Assembly (NCBI GenBank): GCA_022792175.1
Contig: JAAWAN010000037.1
Location: forward strand, 22,523-86,522
Length of the DNA stretch: 64,000 bases
Reading direction: 5' to 3'
Source: Provencibacterium sp.
GTDB lineage: Bacteria; Bacillota; Clostridia; Oscillospirales; Ruminococcaceae
Part shown: piece after piece, positions 1-7,589 of the stretch
Layout of the letters: each line of letters begins with the position of its first letter
How positions within the stretch are numbered: the first letter of the stretch is position 1
Notes under the pieces: generated by a model
Databases searched by the model: none
The model's input: only the letters and a program-made list of their open reading frames with translations
Told to the model about the DNA's origin: nothing
Position numbers and translations under genes: made by a program

Positions 1-2
1 AG

Positions 3-488
3 ATAAAGCCGGTCATCCGCAAGGCGAGCGAAAGATTCCATCTGCACAGTCCCGGCAGGGGAATTCTCTTTACCATTCCCATGACCGGCATCAGCGGGCA
101 GGTGCAGCGCGTTCTCTGCAAAAATGAAAATTTTGAGAGTACCCAGGAGGAGGATACCATGCAGGGGGAAAAGCAGTGCGATTTGATTTTAACCATTCTC
201 AATCACGGGTATACCGATACGGTGATGGCGGCGGCCAAAAAAGCCGGCGCTCGCGGCGGTACCGTTCTGCATGCGCGGCGGGTCGGCTTTGAGGATGTCG
301 AAAACCTGCTCGGCTTCACCATCCAGCCGGAAAAGGAGATTATTGCCATTATCGTCCCGCGCGCCATCAAGCAGGCGGTCATGCAGGAGATTAATGGGGT
401 GGCCGGGCTTTCAACCGAAAAGGCAGGCATTCTGTTTTCCCTCCCTATCAGCGATATGGCCGGCTTAAACTTCGGGCCGCAGAGCTGA
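3..488 (+). CDS. P-II-like signalling protein, two-domain, 5' truncated
   Basis: The reading frame is open from the left window edge, so the true start lies outside. The first ~28 residues look like the end of one P-II (GlnB-like) domain (SPGRGILFTIPMTGISG). After a linker, a second complete P-II-like domain follows (AKKAGARGGTVLHARRVG, then IIAIIVPRAIKQAVMQEI, then KAGILFSLPISDMAGL). P-II domains are trimeric sensors that bind ATP/ADP and 2-oxoglutarate and control nitrogen or transport proteins; the ligand here is unknown. A very strong internal Shine-Dalgarno (AGGAGGAGG, 145-153) sits five bases before an in-frame ATG at 159, so the second domain may also be made alone. It ends at a strong hairpin shared with the convergent XRE gene. 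Confidence 0.75.
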   Translation: MKPVIRKASERFHLHSPGRGILFTIPMTGISGQVQRVLCKNENFESTQEEDTMQGEKQCDLILTILNHGYTDTVMAAAKKAGARGGTVLHARRVGFEDVENLLGFTIQPEKEIIAIIVPRAIKQAVMQEINGVAGLSTEKAGILFSLPISDMAGLNFGPQS

Positions 489-520
489 TTGAAAACAGGC
501 CAGCGTATACAATATGTAAA

Positions 521-559
521 AGAGATGGCATAAAAACACTGCGTTTTTATGCCATCTCT
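521..559. terminator. Bidirectional terminator
   Basis: A perfect 17-bp stem (521-537 with 543-559) and a 5-base loop lie between the convergent P-II-like gene and the XRE gene. It is followed by TTTTA on the plus strand and by TTTTA on the minus strand, so it can stop both transcripts. The stem ends one base before the XRE stop codon. Confidence 0.85.
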
Positions 560-560
560 T

Positions 561-839
561 TTATCCACGTACCATGTCGTTAATAATCTGCTGGATGTGG
601 GAGACCTTTTCCACCGTCAGTCCGGTGATGTCAATCGTCAGCCGGTTATCCAGCCCCAGAATATAGTCGGTGGAAACGCTGAAAAGCTTTGCCAGCTTTA
701 TCAGCATATCAATGGAGGGAAGAATATTCCCGTTCTCCCAGTTGCTGACGCTCTGCTTGGATACCCCCAGCCGCCCGGCCAGCTCCTGCTGGTTATAGTT
801 ATAGGATTTTCGCAGCAAACGTATCCTTTCAGAAAACAT
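561..839 (-). CDS. XRE-family helix-turn-helix transcriptional regulator
   Basis: A 92-residue protein starting at the ATG at 839, chosen because AAAGGAG lies eight bases upstream; a longer frame exists but lacks a binding site. Residues ~3-57 form a Cro/C1-type HTH (IRLLRKSYNYNQQELAGRLG, then VSKQSVSNWENG). It is followed by the STDYILGLDNR signature typical of small Clostridial regulators, and by a short helical C-terminus (VEKVSHIQQIIND) that probably dimerises. The regulator at 42946 is of the same type (TTDYLTGLDNR). It is divergent from the gene at 994. Repeats with an AGTATT core in the shared upstream region are candidate operators, suggesting autoregulation. Its regulon cannot be read from sequence. 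Confidence 0.85.
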   Translation of the reverse strand: MFSERIRLLRKSYNYNQQELAGRLGVSKQSVSNWENGNILPSIDMLIKLAKLFSVSTDYILGLDNRLTIDITGLTVEKVSHIQQIINDMVRG

Positions 840-850
840 ATCCCCATCTC

Positions 851-904
851 CTTTAAGTATTAGAATATGCTTCTTAGTCACAAATATAAAAATACTTTAG
901 TATT
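851..904. promoter_or_regulatory. Candidate XRE operator repeats
   Basis: Two near-identical motifs, CTTTAAGTATT (851-861) and CTTTAGTATT (895-904), lie 44 bases apart (about four helical turns) in the AT-rich region between the divergent XRE gene and the gene at 994. The second is part of an imperfect palindrome, AATAC-TTTA-GTATT. Their position suits repressor binding over both promoters. Inference from pattern only. Confidence 0.35.
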
Positions 905-931
905 GTATTGTTTTACAAAATCCGCTATAAT
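903..931 (+). promoter_or_regulatory. Sigma-A-type promoter for the 994 gene
   Basis: TTGTAT (903-908), a 17-base spacer and a perfect TATAAT (926-931). The downstream gene starts at about 994-1000. The -35 box touches the second AGTATT-type repeat, which would let the divergent XRE protein repress it. Confidence 0.6.
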
Positions 932-993
932 AAGGGTTGGCAGACGCCCCGTTTGACAGTTTCATGGCGGCATTCTGTGCGGTTTAGATACCC

Positions 994-1551
994 TTGGAAA
1001 TGAGTGAAAGAGGAGATGAAGGGGTTTTGCAGGAAGAGCTTGCGCTTTTCAGAGAATATGAAGCACTGCGCCGCAGTCTCACGCGGCATGAGCGGTATTG
1101 TGAAAGCCTGCGCAGCCGGATTGCCGAGCTGGAACGCAGCGGAAAGCTTTCGCTCCCTAAATATTTTGGAGAGTTTTCCCCGCCGCAGCGCACCCCCGAG
1201 GGAGAACTCCTCTCCTGGCAGACGCTGCATGAGGGAGTATTTCTGCTGGAAACCTCTGCCGGCCGGCAGCTGGCCCTTCATGAAGCGGTCGCCGAGCGGT
1301 ATCTGACAGCGGTCGCCGCAGCGGCCGGCGAGTTTCTGGGGGATTACTGCTTTTTTAAGGAGAGCATGGTTGTCGCGCTGTTCGAGCTTTCCGAAGCCTT
1401 TCCGGATATCCGGCAGCTTTTAAGCCTTCCATCGCTGTATGCAGTGTTGCGGCGCCTCTACCCCGCCTATGTGGATTTTCATAACGATATCTATCCGCAA
1501 GCGCTCATCCCGCTGGCCGAGGGGGAAGAGGGGCCGTTTTTAAATCTGTAA
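994..1551 (+). CDS. Hypothetical protein with N-terminal coiled coil
   Basis: Not recognised. A soluble protein of ~185 residues. Residues ~10-50 are charged and heptad-like (EELALFREYEALRRSL, then SLRSRIAELERSG), suggesting a coiled coil. The rest is mixed alpha/beta with hydrophobic patches but no membrane span and no signal peptide. The start is uncertain: TTG at 994 or ATG at 1000 are both in frame, and AGAGGAG lies just inside the gene. It has its own promoter at 903-931 and is divergent from an XRE regulator that could control it. Base composition matches its neighbours. Confidence 0.55.
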   Translation: MEMSERGDEGVLQEELALFREYEALRRSLTRHERYCESLRSRIAELERSGKLSLPKYFGEFSPPQRTPEGELLSWQTLHEGVFLLETSAGRQLALHEAVAERYLTAVAAAAGEFLGDYCFFKESMVVALFELSEAFPDIRQLLSLPSLYAVLRRLYPAYVDFHNDIYPQALIPLAEGEEGPFLNL

Positions 1552-1860
1552 AACATGGCTGCAGCAGGACCTTGGCGCCGGGCTGTTTCTCAAAAACAAG
1601 GGACCCACTGCCGGAGCCCCCTTTCTTCGCGCATAAACGAAACCGCCCGGCTTATACTATGCTTAAAGCGCTTTCAAAGCCTGCGGGAATGATGCCGCAG
1701 GAGGACGCATCCGCGCCCTCGCTTTAGACTTCACCGGGCAGCATGCGCGCGTTTTGCGCGCCCGGTGGGCCGCCTCCCGCCGGCCGAAAGCGCAGACTGC
1801 GATGTTTCGGCTGTGCTGCCCCGACAGAGAAGCCTATTTTGCGCGAAAGGAAGGATATCT
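1552..1860. other. Gene-free stretch before the CotF-like pair
   Basis: No credible gene. It holds a small hairpin (CCTGCGG...CCGCAGG near 1680-1702), a GC-rich hairpin near 1734-1770 that may end the upstream transcript although it lacks a T-run, and the sigma-G-like promoter at 1631-1659. Confidence 0.5.
1631..1659 (+). promoter_or_regulatory. Possible sigma-G/F-type sporulation promoter
   Basis: GCATA (1631-1635), a 17-base spacer and TATACTA (1653-1659). The forespore consensus is about GMATR-N17/18-CATWMTA, so only one base differs in the -10. It lies ~200 bases upstream of the two CotF-like genes. The same layout (GCATA, 17 bases) occurs ahead of spoVT. No good sigma-A -35 matches this -10. 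Confidence 0.4.
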
Positions 1861-2046
1861 TTGGCAAACCTGACTACAAAGGAGCTATCTGCCATTGAGG
1901 ATCAGCTCTGTGTCGAACAGACGCTGGTCAAAAAATATCAGCTCTATGCCCAGAGCTCAGCCGACCCGCAGCTGAAATCCAAATGCGAGCAGATAGCCGC
2001 CAAGCACCAAAGCCACTTTGACCGGCTGATAAGCCAGCTGAACTAG
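1861..2046 (+). CDS. CotF-like small spore coat protein
   Basis: A 61-residue helical protein. The TTG at 1861 is chosen because AAGGAAGG precedes it; the frame upstream has no site. The helices (LTTKELSAIEDQLCVEQTLV and SKCEQIAAKHQSHFDRLI) carry the E...H spacing of ferritin-like bundles, as in short Clostridial CotF-type proteins. It lies 12 bases before a second CotF-like gene and is probably cotranscribed with it. The possible sigma-G-like promoter upstream agrees with a spore role. CotF is a coat protein in Bacillus; the exact location here is unknown. The family call is from resemblance, not a search. Confidence 0.6.
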   Translation: MANLTTKELSAIEDQLCVEQTLVKKYQLYAQSSADPQLKSKCEQIAAKHQSHFDRLISQLN

Positions 2047-2058
2047 GAGGAAACGCCC

Positions 2059-2328
2059 ATGCCGATAAACGCCAGCTTCGGAGACCGAGAAATGATGGAT
2101 GACGCGCTTCAGTCGCAGAAATTTATTACAGATGGCTACAACAGCTATGCCAACGAGTGCTCCACCCCCTCGCTCAAAAGCGAATTTATGAACCTGCTCA
2201 GCGAAGAGCATCAGATTCAGCACGAGGTTTTTACCGAGATGCAAAAGCGCGGCTGGTATCAGGTTACCCAGGCCGACCAGACAAAAATCAACCAGTGCAA
2301 ACAGAAATATCAGGCGCAGAATTCCTGA
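2059..2328 (+). CDS. CotF-like spore coat protein
   Basis: An 89-residue, mostly helical protein with the CotF pattern: an N-terminal helix (DREMMDDALQSQKFITDGYN), a central helix (SLKSEFMNLLSEEHQIQHEVF) and the C-terminal MQKRGWYQV segment typical of the family. The ATG follows AGGAGG by seven bases. It is the second gene of a pair whose first member is shorter, a common arrangement in Clostridia, and it ends at a strong terminator. Likely assembled on the spore surface; enzymatic activity is not expected. Confidence 0.72.
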   Translation: MPINASFGDREMMDDALQSQKFITDGYNSYANECSTPSLKSEFMNLLSEEHQIQHEVFTEMQKRGWYQVTQADQTKINQCKQKYQAQNS

Positions 2329-2344
2329 ATGTCCGCTGGCCATA

Positions 2345-2395
2345 AAAAGAGGACTGCCTGCAAAGTACCCGGTATTTTGCAGGCAGTCCTCTTTT
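2345..2395 (+). terminator. Rho-independent terminator after CotF-like pair
   Basis: A 20-bp stem (2345-2364 with 2376-2395) with an 11-base loop. The stem ends in TTTT on the plus strand, directly downstream of the CotF-like operon. Confidence 0.85.
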
Positions 2396-2567
2396 CAGCA
2401 GATTCAGAAAAAATCCTGCTCCGCCAGAGAGGTCTTGTTCAGATATGCCGTTCTGCCGCCATAAAACAGCCGCTTGCACAAACTGCATGCAGATCCTATA
2501 ATAAAAGAGAGCCGGCCATTCGCCGCCGGAAAATCCCACTTTTTTCCAGAGAAAGGATGAAAATCGT

Positions 2568-2966
2568 ATGTCCCCCATCCCCGTAAAAATCCGCATGCGC
2601 CCCATCGTGCTTGACTGCGCGGATGCACACGCCCTCTCCGATTTCTACCAAAAGCTGCTGGGCTGGGAGAAAACCGACGTTCAGAAGGACTGGGTTCTGA
2701 TGCGCGATCCCGCCGGTGCCGTCGGCCTCTCTTTTCAGGCAGAGCCCGGCTATCAGCCACCCGTCTGGCCGGAAGAGCCGGACAGGCAGCAGAAAATGCT
2801 ACATATCGATTTTCTGGTCGATGACTTAAAGGCCGCACAGCAACATGCGCTCGCCTGCGGAGCGCGCCCGGCGGCAGAGGTCTTCTTTTCAGGTGTGCGT
2901 ACCTTTTATGACCCAGCTGGACATCCCTTCTGCTTTTTTACCGATCCGCAGTACCGGTGGGAATAA
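2568..2966 (+). CDS. VOC (glyoxalase/bleomycin-resistance-like) protein
   Basis: A 132-residue single-module VOC protein: the opening strand RPIVLDCADAHALSDFYQKL, LGW, and the second half with HIDFLVDDLKAAQQHALACG, then FYDPAGHPFCFFT. These two beta-alpha-beta-beta-beta units form the metal- or substrate-binding cup of the vicinal oxygen chelate fold. The H of HIDFLVDD and the GHPFCF segment match the Glyoxalase_6-like subgroup, many of which lack proven activity. The ATG follows AGAAAGGATGA. Function may be small-molecule binding or detoxification; the substrate cannot be inferred. Confidence 0.75.
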   Translation: MSPIPVKIRMRPIVLDCADAHALSDFYQKLLGWEKTDVQKDWVLMRDPAGAVGLSFQAEPGYQPPVWPEEPDRQQKMLHIDFLVDDLKAAQQHALACGARPAAEVFFSGVRTFYDPAGHPFCFFTDPQYRWE

Positions 2967-3166
2967 CCCCGGCACAAAGCAAACCGCTTTCTTTTAGGGC
3001 CTTTCCACATACTGGAAGAAAAAAAGCAACAGAGGGGGATTTTCTGCTTTGTCCCTCCTTTACTTCTCTCCTCTTTTCATATATAATGAAAGCGTTTGAT
3101 ATTCACCGCCCTGGCCGGAAACGGCTGCCGGGCCCCGCCTTGATAAACAGGAAAGAAGGATTTGGC

Positions 3167-4357
3167 ATGGCTAGAATGGTAGGAACGGTTTCCCGCGGCA
3201 TCCGCGCCCCGATTATCCGGGAGGGGGATGATATGGCAGCCATCACCGTGCGCTCGGTGCTTGAAGCGGCGAAGGAGGAGGGCTTCTCTCTGCGCGAGCG
3301 CGATGTAGTCGGCGTCACCGAAGCGGTGGTGGCGCGCGCGCAGGGCAACTATGCAAGCGTTTCACAGATTGCAAAGGATGTGCGCGAAAAGCTCGGCGGC
3401 GGTACGATCGGCGTGCTCTTCCCCATTTTAAGCCGCAACCGCTTTGCCATCTGCCTGCGCGGCATCGCCCGCGGCGCAAAAAAGATTGTGCTGATGCTCA
3501 GCTATCCGGCCGATGAGGTCGGCAATCACCTCATTGATGAGGAGCTGCTCGATAAAAGCGGCATTGATCCCTATGCCGATCTGCTCGACCTCGCCCGCTA
3601 CCGCACCGCTTTCGGCTATGAAAAGCATCGCTTCACCGGCGTAGACTATGTCGAGTATTACAGTGAGCTCATCCGCGAATCGGGCGCAGAGGTTGAGGTG
3701 GTGTTTTCCAACCGCCCCGAGGCCATCCTCTCCTATACCTCCCATGTGCTCTGCTGCGATATTCATACCCGCGCGCGCACCAAAAGGTTATTGAAGGCCG
3801 CAGGGGCAAAGGTGGTTCTGGGGCTGGATGAGCTGATGACCGCCCCGGTGGACGGCAGCGGCTTCAACGCCGACTATGGCCTTCTCGGCTCGAACAAATC
3901 GACCGAGGAAAGCGTCAAGCTCTTCCCGCGCGGCTGCGATGCCTTCGCGCATGAGGTGCAGCAGCGCTTTCTCGCCGAAACCGGCAAGCATATCGAGGTG
4001 CTCGTCTATGGTGATGGTGCCTTTAAGGATCCTGTCGGAAAAATCTGGGAGCTTGCCGACCCGGTCGTCTCCCCCGGCCACACGGAAGGGCTGATTGGCA
4101 CGCCGAACGAGCTGAAGATCAAATATCTGGCAGATAATGATTTTGCCGGACTCAGCGGCGAGCAGCTGCGTTCGGCCATCTCCGAGCGCATTGCACACAA
4201 AAAAGAAAACCTTGTTGGCGATATGGCCTCGCAGGGCACCACTCCGCGCAGGCTGACCGATCTCATCGGCTCGCTGTGCGACCTGACCTCCGGCAGCGGC
4301 GACAAGGGAACGCCCATCATCCTCATCCAGGGTTATTTTGATAACTACACCGACTAA
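3167..4357 (+). CDS. F420-0:gamma-glutamyl ligase-like protein
   Basis: A 396-residue protein. The ATG at 3167 follows GAAAGAAGGA at good spacing. The N-terminal half has the CofE/FbiB-type F420_ligase layout: GTVSRGIRAPIIREGDD, then ERDVVGVTEAVVARAQGNY, where the family makes its beta-barrel. Later come GIDPYADLLDLARYRTAFG, a CDIHTRARTKR segment and LLGSNKSTEESVKLFPR. In archaea CofE adds glutamates to coenzyme F420. Homologues are widespread in Clostridia that do not make F420, so the true substrate is open. No other F420 gene is visible here. It stands alone between a VOC gene and a strong hairpin. Confidence 0.75.
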   Translation: MARMVGTVSRGIRAPIIREGDDMAAITVRSVLEAAKEEGFSLRERDVVGVTEAVVARAQGNYASVSQIAKDVREKLGGGTIGVLFPILSRNRFAICLRGIARGAKKIVLMLSYPADEVGNHLIDEELLDKSGIDPYADLLDLARYRTAFGYEKHRFTGVDYVEYYSELIRESGAEVEVVFSNRPEAILSYTSHVLCCDIHTRARTKRLLKAAGAKVVLGLDELMTAPVDGSGFNADYGLLGSNKSTEESVKLFPRGCDAFAHEVQQRFLAETGKHIEVLVYGDGAFKDPVGKIWELADPVVSPGHTEGLIGTPNELKIKYLADNDFAGLSGEQLRSAISERIAHKKENLVGDMASQGTTPRRLTDLIGSLCDLTSGSGDKGTPIILIQGYFDNYTD

Positions 4358-4414
4358 ATTTTGCTGTTCGTTGAGCCTCTCTCCGGAGAGCGCTGCGGAG
4401 AAAACCTCCCTCTT

Positions 4415-4472
4415 TACCGAAAACCGGCAGCCTCCGGCCCGATGAAGGGCCAGAGGCTGCCGGTTTTCGGTA
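4415..4472. terminator. Strong hairpin between convergent genes
   Basis: A perfect 20-bp inverted repeat (4415-4434 with 4453-4472) separates the plus-strand ligase-like gene from the minus-strand htrA gene. A T-run is present only inside the stem, so the terminator call rests on stem strength and position. Confidence 0.7.
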
Positions 4473-4503
4473 ACTATTGAAAATCTGAGAGGGAACAAAG
4501 GAA

Positions 4504-6009
4504 TCAATAAAACGGGAAGAACGGATAACCCGGATAGGAATCGTCGCTTCCATAACCGCCATAGCTGCTGCTCCCGCCGCTGGCGGAGTCCTCCTGCGCC
4601 TGCGAGAAGTTGGTGGTGCCGTTGTCCTCATCGAGCGTGACGGTAACGGTGAACAGCCGGCCCCTCTGGCCGCGCTGGCTGGCCATTCGGTAGACTTCAA
4701 AGGTCACCGTGTCGCCCGGCTTAAACTCGATCAGGTCGTTTTTCAGCGCGTTAAAGGACTCTATCGGCATCTCATTCATCGCGGTGAGCACATCGCCCGG
4801 CACAACGCCCTGTTTGGCAATATTGCAGTCCGGATCCACGGCGGTCACCATAATGCCCGATACGTTGGAGGGCAGGCCCATAAACTGGGCGATGACGTTG
4901 GTCACATCATACCCCTGTATGCCTAAGCGCGGCCGGCCAGTTACCCGCCCGTTCTGCAGCAGGTCATCAATAATCGGCTTGGCATTGTTGATGGGAATGG
5001 CAAAGCCCAGCCCCTCATAGCCCTCCTTGACAAACTTGGCCGAGTTGATACCAACCACCTGGCCATAGCGGTTGACCAGTGCCCCGCCCGAATTGCCGGG
5101 GTTGATGGCCGCATCCGTCTGTATCACCCGCAGGCGGGCCGATTCGGTGTTAATCTGCCGGTCTAAAGCGGAAACAATTCCGCTGGTGACCGAGCCGGAA
5201 AATTCCGAGCCGCCCGCGTTGCCAATCGCAATCACCCGCTCACCAACGCGCAGCAGGCTGCTGTCCCCAAATTCGGCAACCGGCAGGTCGGGCATCGGGT
5301 CCGCCTGCAGTTTAATGACCGCCAGATCGGTCTGGATATCAATCCCGACCTGGGTGGCGTTGTAGCTCTCATCGTTGGGCAGCGTGACCTGCAGGCCGGT
5401 GTGCCCTTCAATGACATGCGCATTGGTGACGATATACCCATCCTTCGACATGATGATGCCGGAGCCCTCGCCGACAATGCCATAGATGCTCTCACTGCTG
5501 AAATTGGTAATACACACCACCGAGGGGGAGACCCGGGCGGCAATGTCCTCATTAGAGAGCCCGTCATCGAGCTGCGCAGCCGTCCCCTGCGGAGTGGAGG
5601 AGATATTCAGGCGCGGCGCATCCGCTGCCGGGGATTCCGGCGAAACCGGATCATTCCCCTGCACATCCACAAAGCTTTTGTTCACCAGTGCATAGGCGCC
5701 ATAGCCCGCAAAACCCACCAGCGAAACGGTAAGAACGACCGCTACCAGCGAAAAAAAGACCACCAGTCCCTTTTTTCCCTTTTTGGAAACCTTCTTCGTG
5801 CTGCCGCCCGACTGGTAATCGGAAAAATCATAGCGGTAGGGCTCCTCGGGGGAGCGGCTGTGTGCAGAGCGGTAATCCCCGTTCCCGCCATAAGGGTTGC
5901 TGCGGGAGGCGGAAGAATAGGGATCCGGCCGGCCCTCCCCGCCTCCCTCAAAGTCATTTGGCCGGTAGGGGCGGTAGGAGTCGTTCTGATTGTCCTGATA
6001 ATCGTTCAT
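4504..6009 (-). CDS. htrA: HtrA/DegP-type membrane-anchored serine protease
   Basis: A 501-residue protein. Residues 1-80 are a cytoplasmic, disordered Tyr/Asn/Gly/Pro-rich segment ending in a Lys cluster. Residues ~81-108 span the membrane. The extracytoplasmic part is a trypsin-like domain with the full triad: H198 (TNAHVI), D228 (QTDLAVIKL) and S307 (GNSGGA). One PDZ domain follows (~345-450). The C-terminus is a Gly/Ser/Tyr/Pro/Phe-rich tail. The family degrades or refolds misfolded proteins outside the membrane. The ATG follows AGAAAGGA. It lies 107 bases downstream of a kinase/regulator pair, as with CiaRH-HtrA in streptococci, suggesting envelope-stress control by that pair. The aromatic tail is unusual. 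Confidence 0.93.
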   Translation of the reverse strand: MNDYQDNQNDSYRPYRPNDFEGGGEGRPDPYSSASRSNPYGGNGDYRSAHSRSPEEPYRYDFSDYQSGGSTKKVSKKGKKGLVVFFSLVAVVLTVSLVGFAGYGAYALVNKSFVDVQGNDPVSPESPAADAPRLNISSTPQGTAAQLDDGLSNEDIAARVSPSVVCITNFSSESIYGIVGEGSGIIMSKDGYIVTNAHVIEGHTGLQVTLPNDESYNATQVGIDIQTDLAVIKLQADPMPDLPVAEFGDSSLLRVGERVIAIGNAGGSEFSGSVTSGIVSALDRQINTESARLRVIQTDAAINPGNSGGALVNRYGQVVGINSAKFVKEGYEGLGFAIPINNAKPIIDDLLQNGRVTGRPRLGIQGYDVTNVIAQFMGLPSNVSGIMVTAVDPDCNIAKQGVVPGDVLTAMNEMPIESFNALKNDLIEFKPGDTVTFEVYRMASQRGQRGRLFTVTVTLDEDNGTTNFSQAQEDSASGGSSSYGGYGSDDSYPGYPFFPFY

Positions 6010-6116
6010 CGGTAGACCATTCCTTTCTGTGGTCTTGTCTGCCCTTTATCGGGCCGGCAGCCCATTATCACAATTCCGCCTGCCAGGCAGGGGATGCCCG
6101 CAGCCTCTTCGCCCTC

Positions 6117-7586
6117 TCAGGGTTTCAGCTTTTCATTTTTCCGGAAAAGGCTCTGGGCGCTTTTGGCGGCGCAGGGCAGCGAGAAGCGGAATTCACAGTA
6201 TTCGCCTTCCACGCTCTTCACTATTATCTCACCGCCATGCAGATTTATAATCGAGCGCACAATATGCAGCCCGAGCCCGACGCCGGTTTTGTCCATACTG
6301 CGGGAGCGGTCAGTTTTATAAAAGCGTTCAAAAATCCGCGGGATTTCCTCCTTGGTGAGTCCCTCACCCGAGTTGCGGATGCCGACATAGGTCATCGCCC
6401 CCTCCTGCTGGTAGCTGACCCGGATATATCCGCCCTCGCCCGCAAATTTTACGGCGTTTTCCGTCAGATTATAAACCACCTGGTGGATAAGGTCAGGATC
6501 GGCGTTGACCATAACTTTCCCTGCATCCAGTCCCTGAATATCCAGATGCTTCTCCTCAATCGAGCGCTCAAAGGTAAATACTGTGCGGCAAACGATGTCG
6601 TTGATATCAAACGCTGAGGGAGTAAGCTTCATCTCCCCCGCCTCAATCCGGGCGATCCCCAGCATCGAGCGCACCAGCCGCGAGAGGCGCTTGACCTCCT
6701 CGGAAACGATGCCCAGATACTGGTCCCTTTTCTCCTCGGGGATGGTGCCATCCAGTATCCCATCGATAAACCCGGCAATGGTGGTCATCGGGGTTTTGAG
6801 CTCATGCGAAACGTTGGCAATAAACGAGCGGCGGGAGGATTCCTGCGAAGAAAGGGAAGTAGCCATCGCATTAAAGGCCATGGCCAGCTTGCCGATTTCA
6901 TCATACCGCTCGACTGGAACGCGCACCGAAAAATCCCCCTTGGCGAAGGACTGGGTGGCGGCGAGCATCTCCCGCAGCGGGCGCACCAGCCGGCGGGTGA
7001 CGAAATAAACGATGATGCAGGTCACCGCCATCACAATCAGCGCGCTGAACATAAACATTTTCAGGGTAGTCGTAATCAACCGGGAGAGCGACTGAGCATT
7101 CAGCGAGGCGAAAACGGCCCCCACCATCTGCCCGTTTACCTTCATGGGAACGCCGACGGTGTAATACTGCTCATCATAAATCCCGCCGAGGCGCCCTAAT
7201 TCCTGGTAGCGCCCCTCATCCCCCGCCCTGCGCACAATCGCCTTCGGTACCAGATAGGCAGTATGGTTGCAGGGGGAGCGGTGGGTGCAGACGTGGGTCT
7301 TCCCCTCTACATCCACCAGAAACAGATCCGCATTGATCGATTTGGAGAGCAGGGTGAAGCCGTCTATTACGCTATCCTTGTTGATGAGGCCGGTATAGCC
7401 GTTATTCGCATAGTCCTGCAGCGCAATCGCAGCAGCATGCCCGGCATTCGTCTCCAGAAGGGAGAGCTTGTCGTTTTTCAGGTAGTTGGCCGTCAATGCC
7501 AGCAACACCACGCTCAGCACGGTTGTGCTGAGCAGAATGATGGCTGCACAGACAGAAAAATATTTGGTGAACAGGCTCTTCTGCAT
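6117..7586 (-). CDS. Sensor histidine kinase (HAMP, HisKA, HATPase)
   Basis: A 489-residue membrane kinase: TM1 at ~11-33, an extracytoplasmic domain of ~140 residues with three Cys-containing spots (THVCTHRSPCNH), TM2 at ~177-197 and HAMP at ~195-248. The phospho-acceptor is H261 (SHELKTP), followed by an ATPase domain with N, G1 (VGIRNSGEG), F (IFERFYKTD) and G2 (GVGLGLHIV) boxes. The ATG lies three bases after the regulator's stop, so translation is probably coupled. The Cys/His cluster in the sensor loop could bind metal or sense redox state; this is inference. The neighbouring HtrA gene suggests an envelope-stress signal. Confidence 0.93.
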   Translation of the reverse strand: MQKSLFTKYFSVCAAIILLSTTVLSVVLLALTANYLKNDKLSLLETNAGHAAAIALQDYANNGYTGLINKDSVIDGFTLLSKSINADLFLVDVEGKTHVCTHRSPCNHTAYLVPKAIVRRAGDEGRYQELGRLGGIYDEQYYTVGVPMKVNGQMVGAVFASLNAQSLSRLITTTLKMFMFSALIVMAVTCIIVYFVTRRLVRPLREMLAATQSFAKGDFSVRVPVERYDEIGKLAMAFNAMATSLSSQESSRRSFIANVSHELKTPMTTIAGFIDGILDGTIPEEKRDQYLGIVSEEVKRLSRLVRSMLGIARIEAGEMKLTPSAFDINDIVCRTVFTFERSIEEKHLDIQGLDAGKVMVNADPDLIHQVVYNLTENAVKFAGEGGYIRVSYQQEGAMTYVGIRNSGEGLTKEEIPRIFERFYKTDRSRSMDKTGVGLGLHIVRSIINLHGGEIIVKSVEGEYCEFRFSLPCAAKSAQSLFRKNEKLKP

Positions 7587-7589
7587 GCC

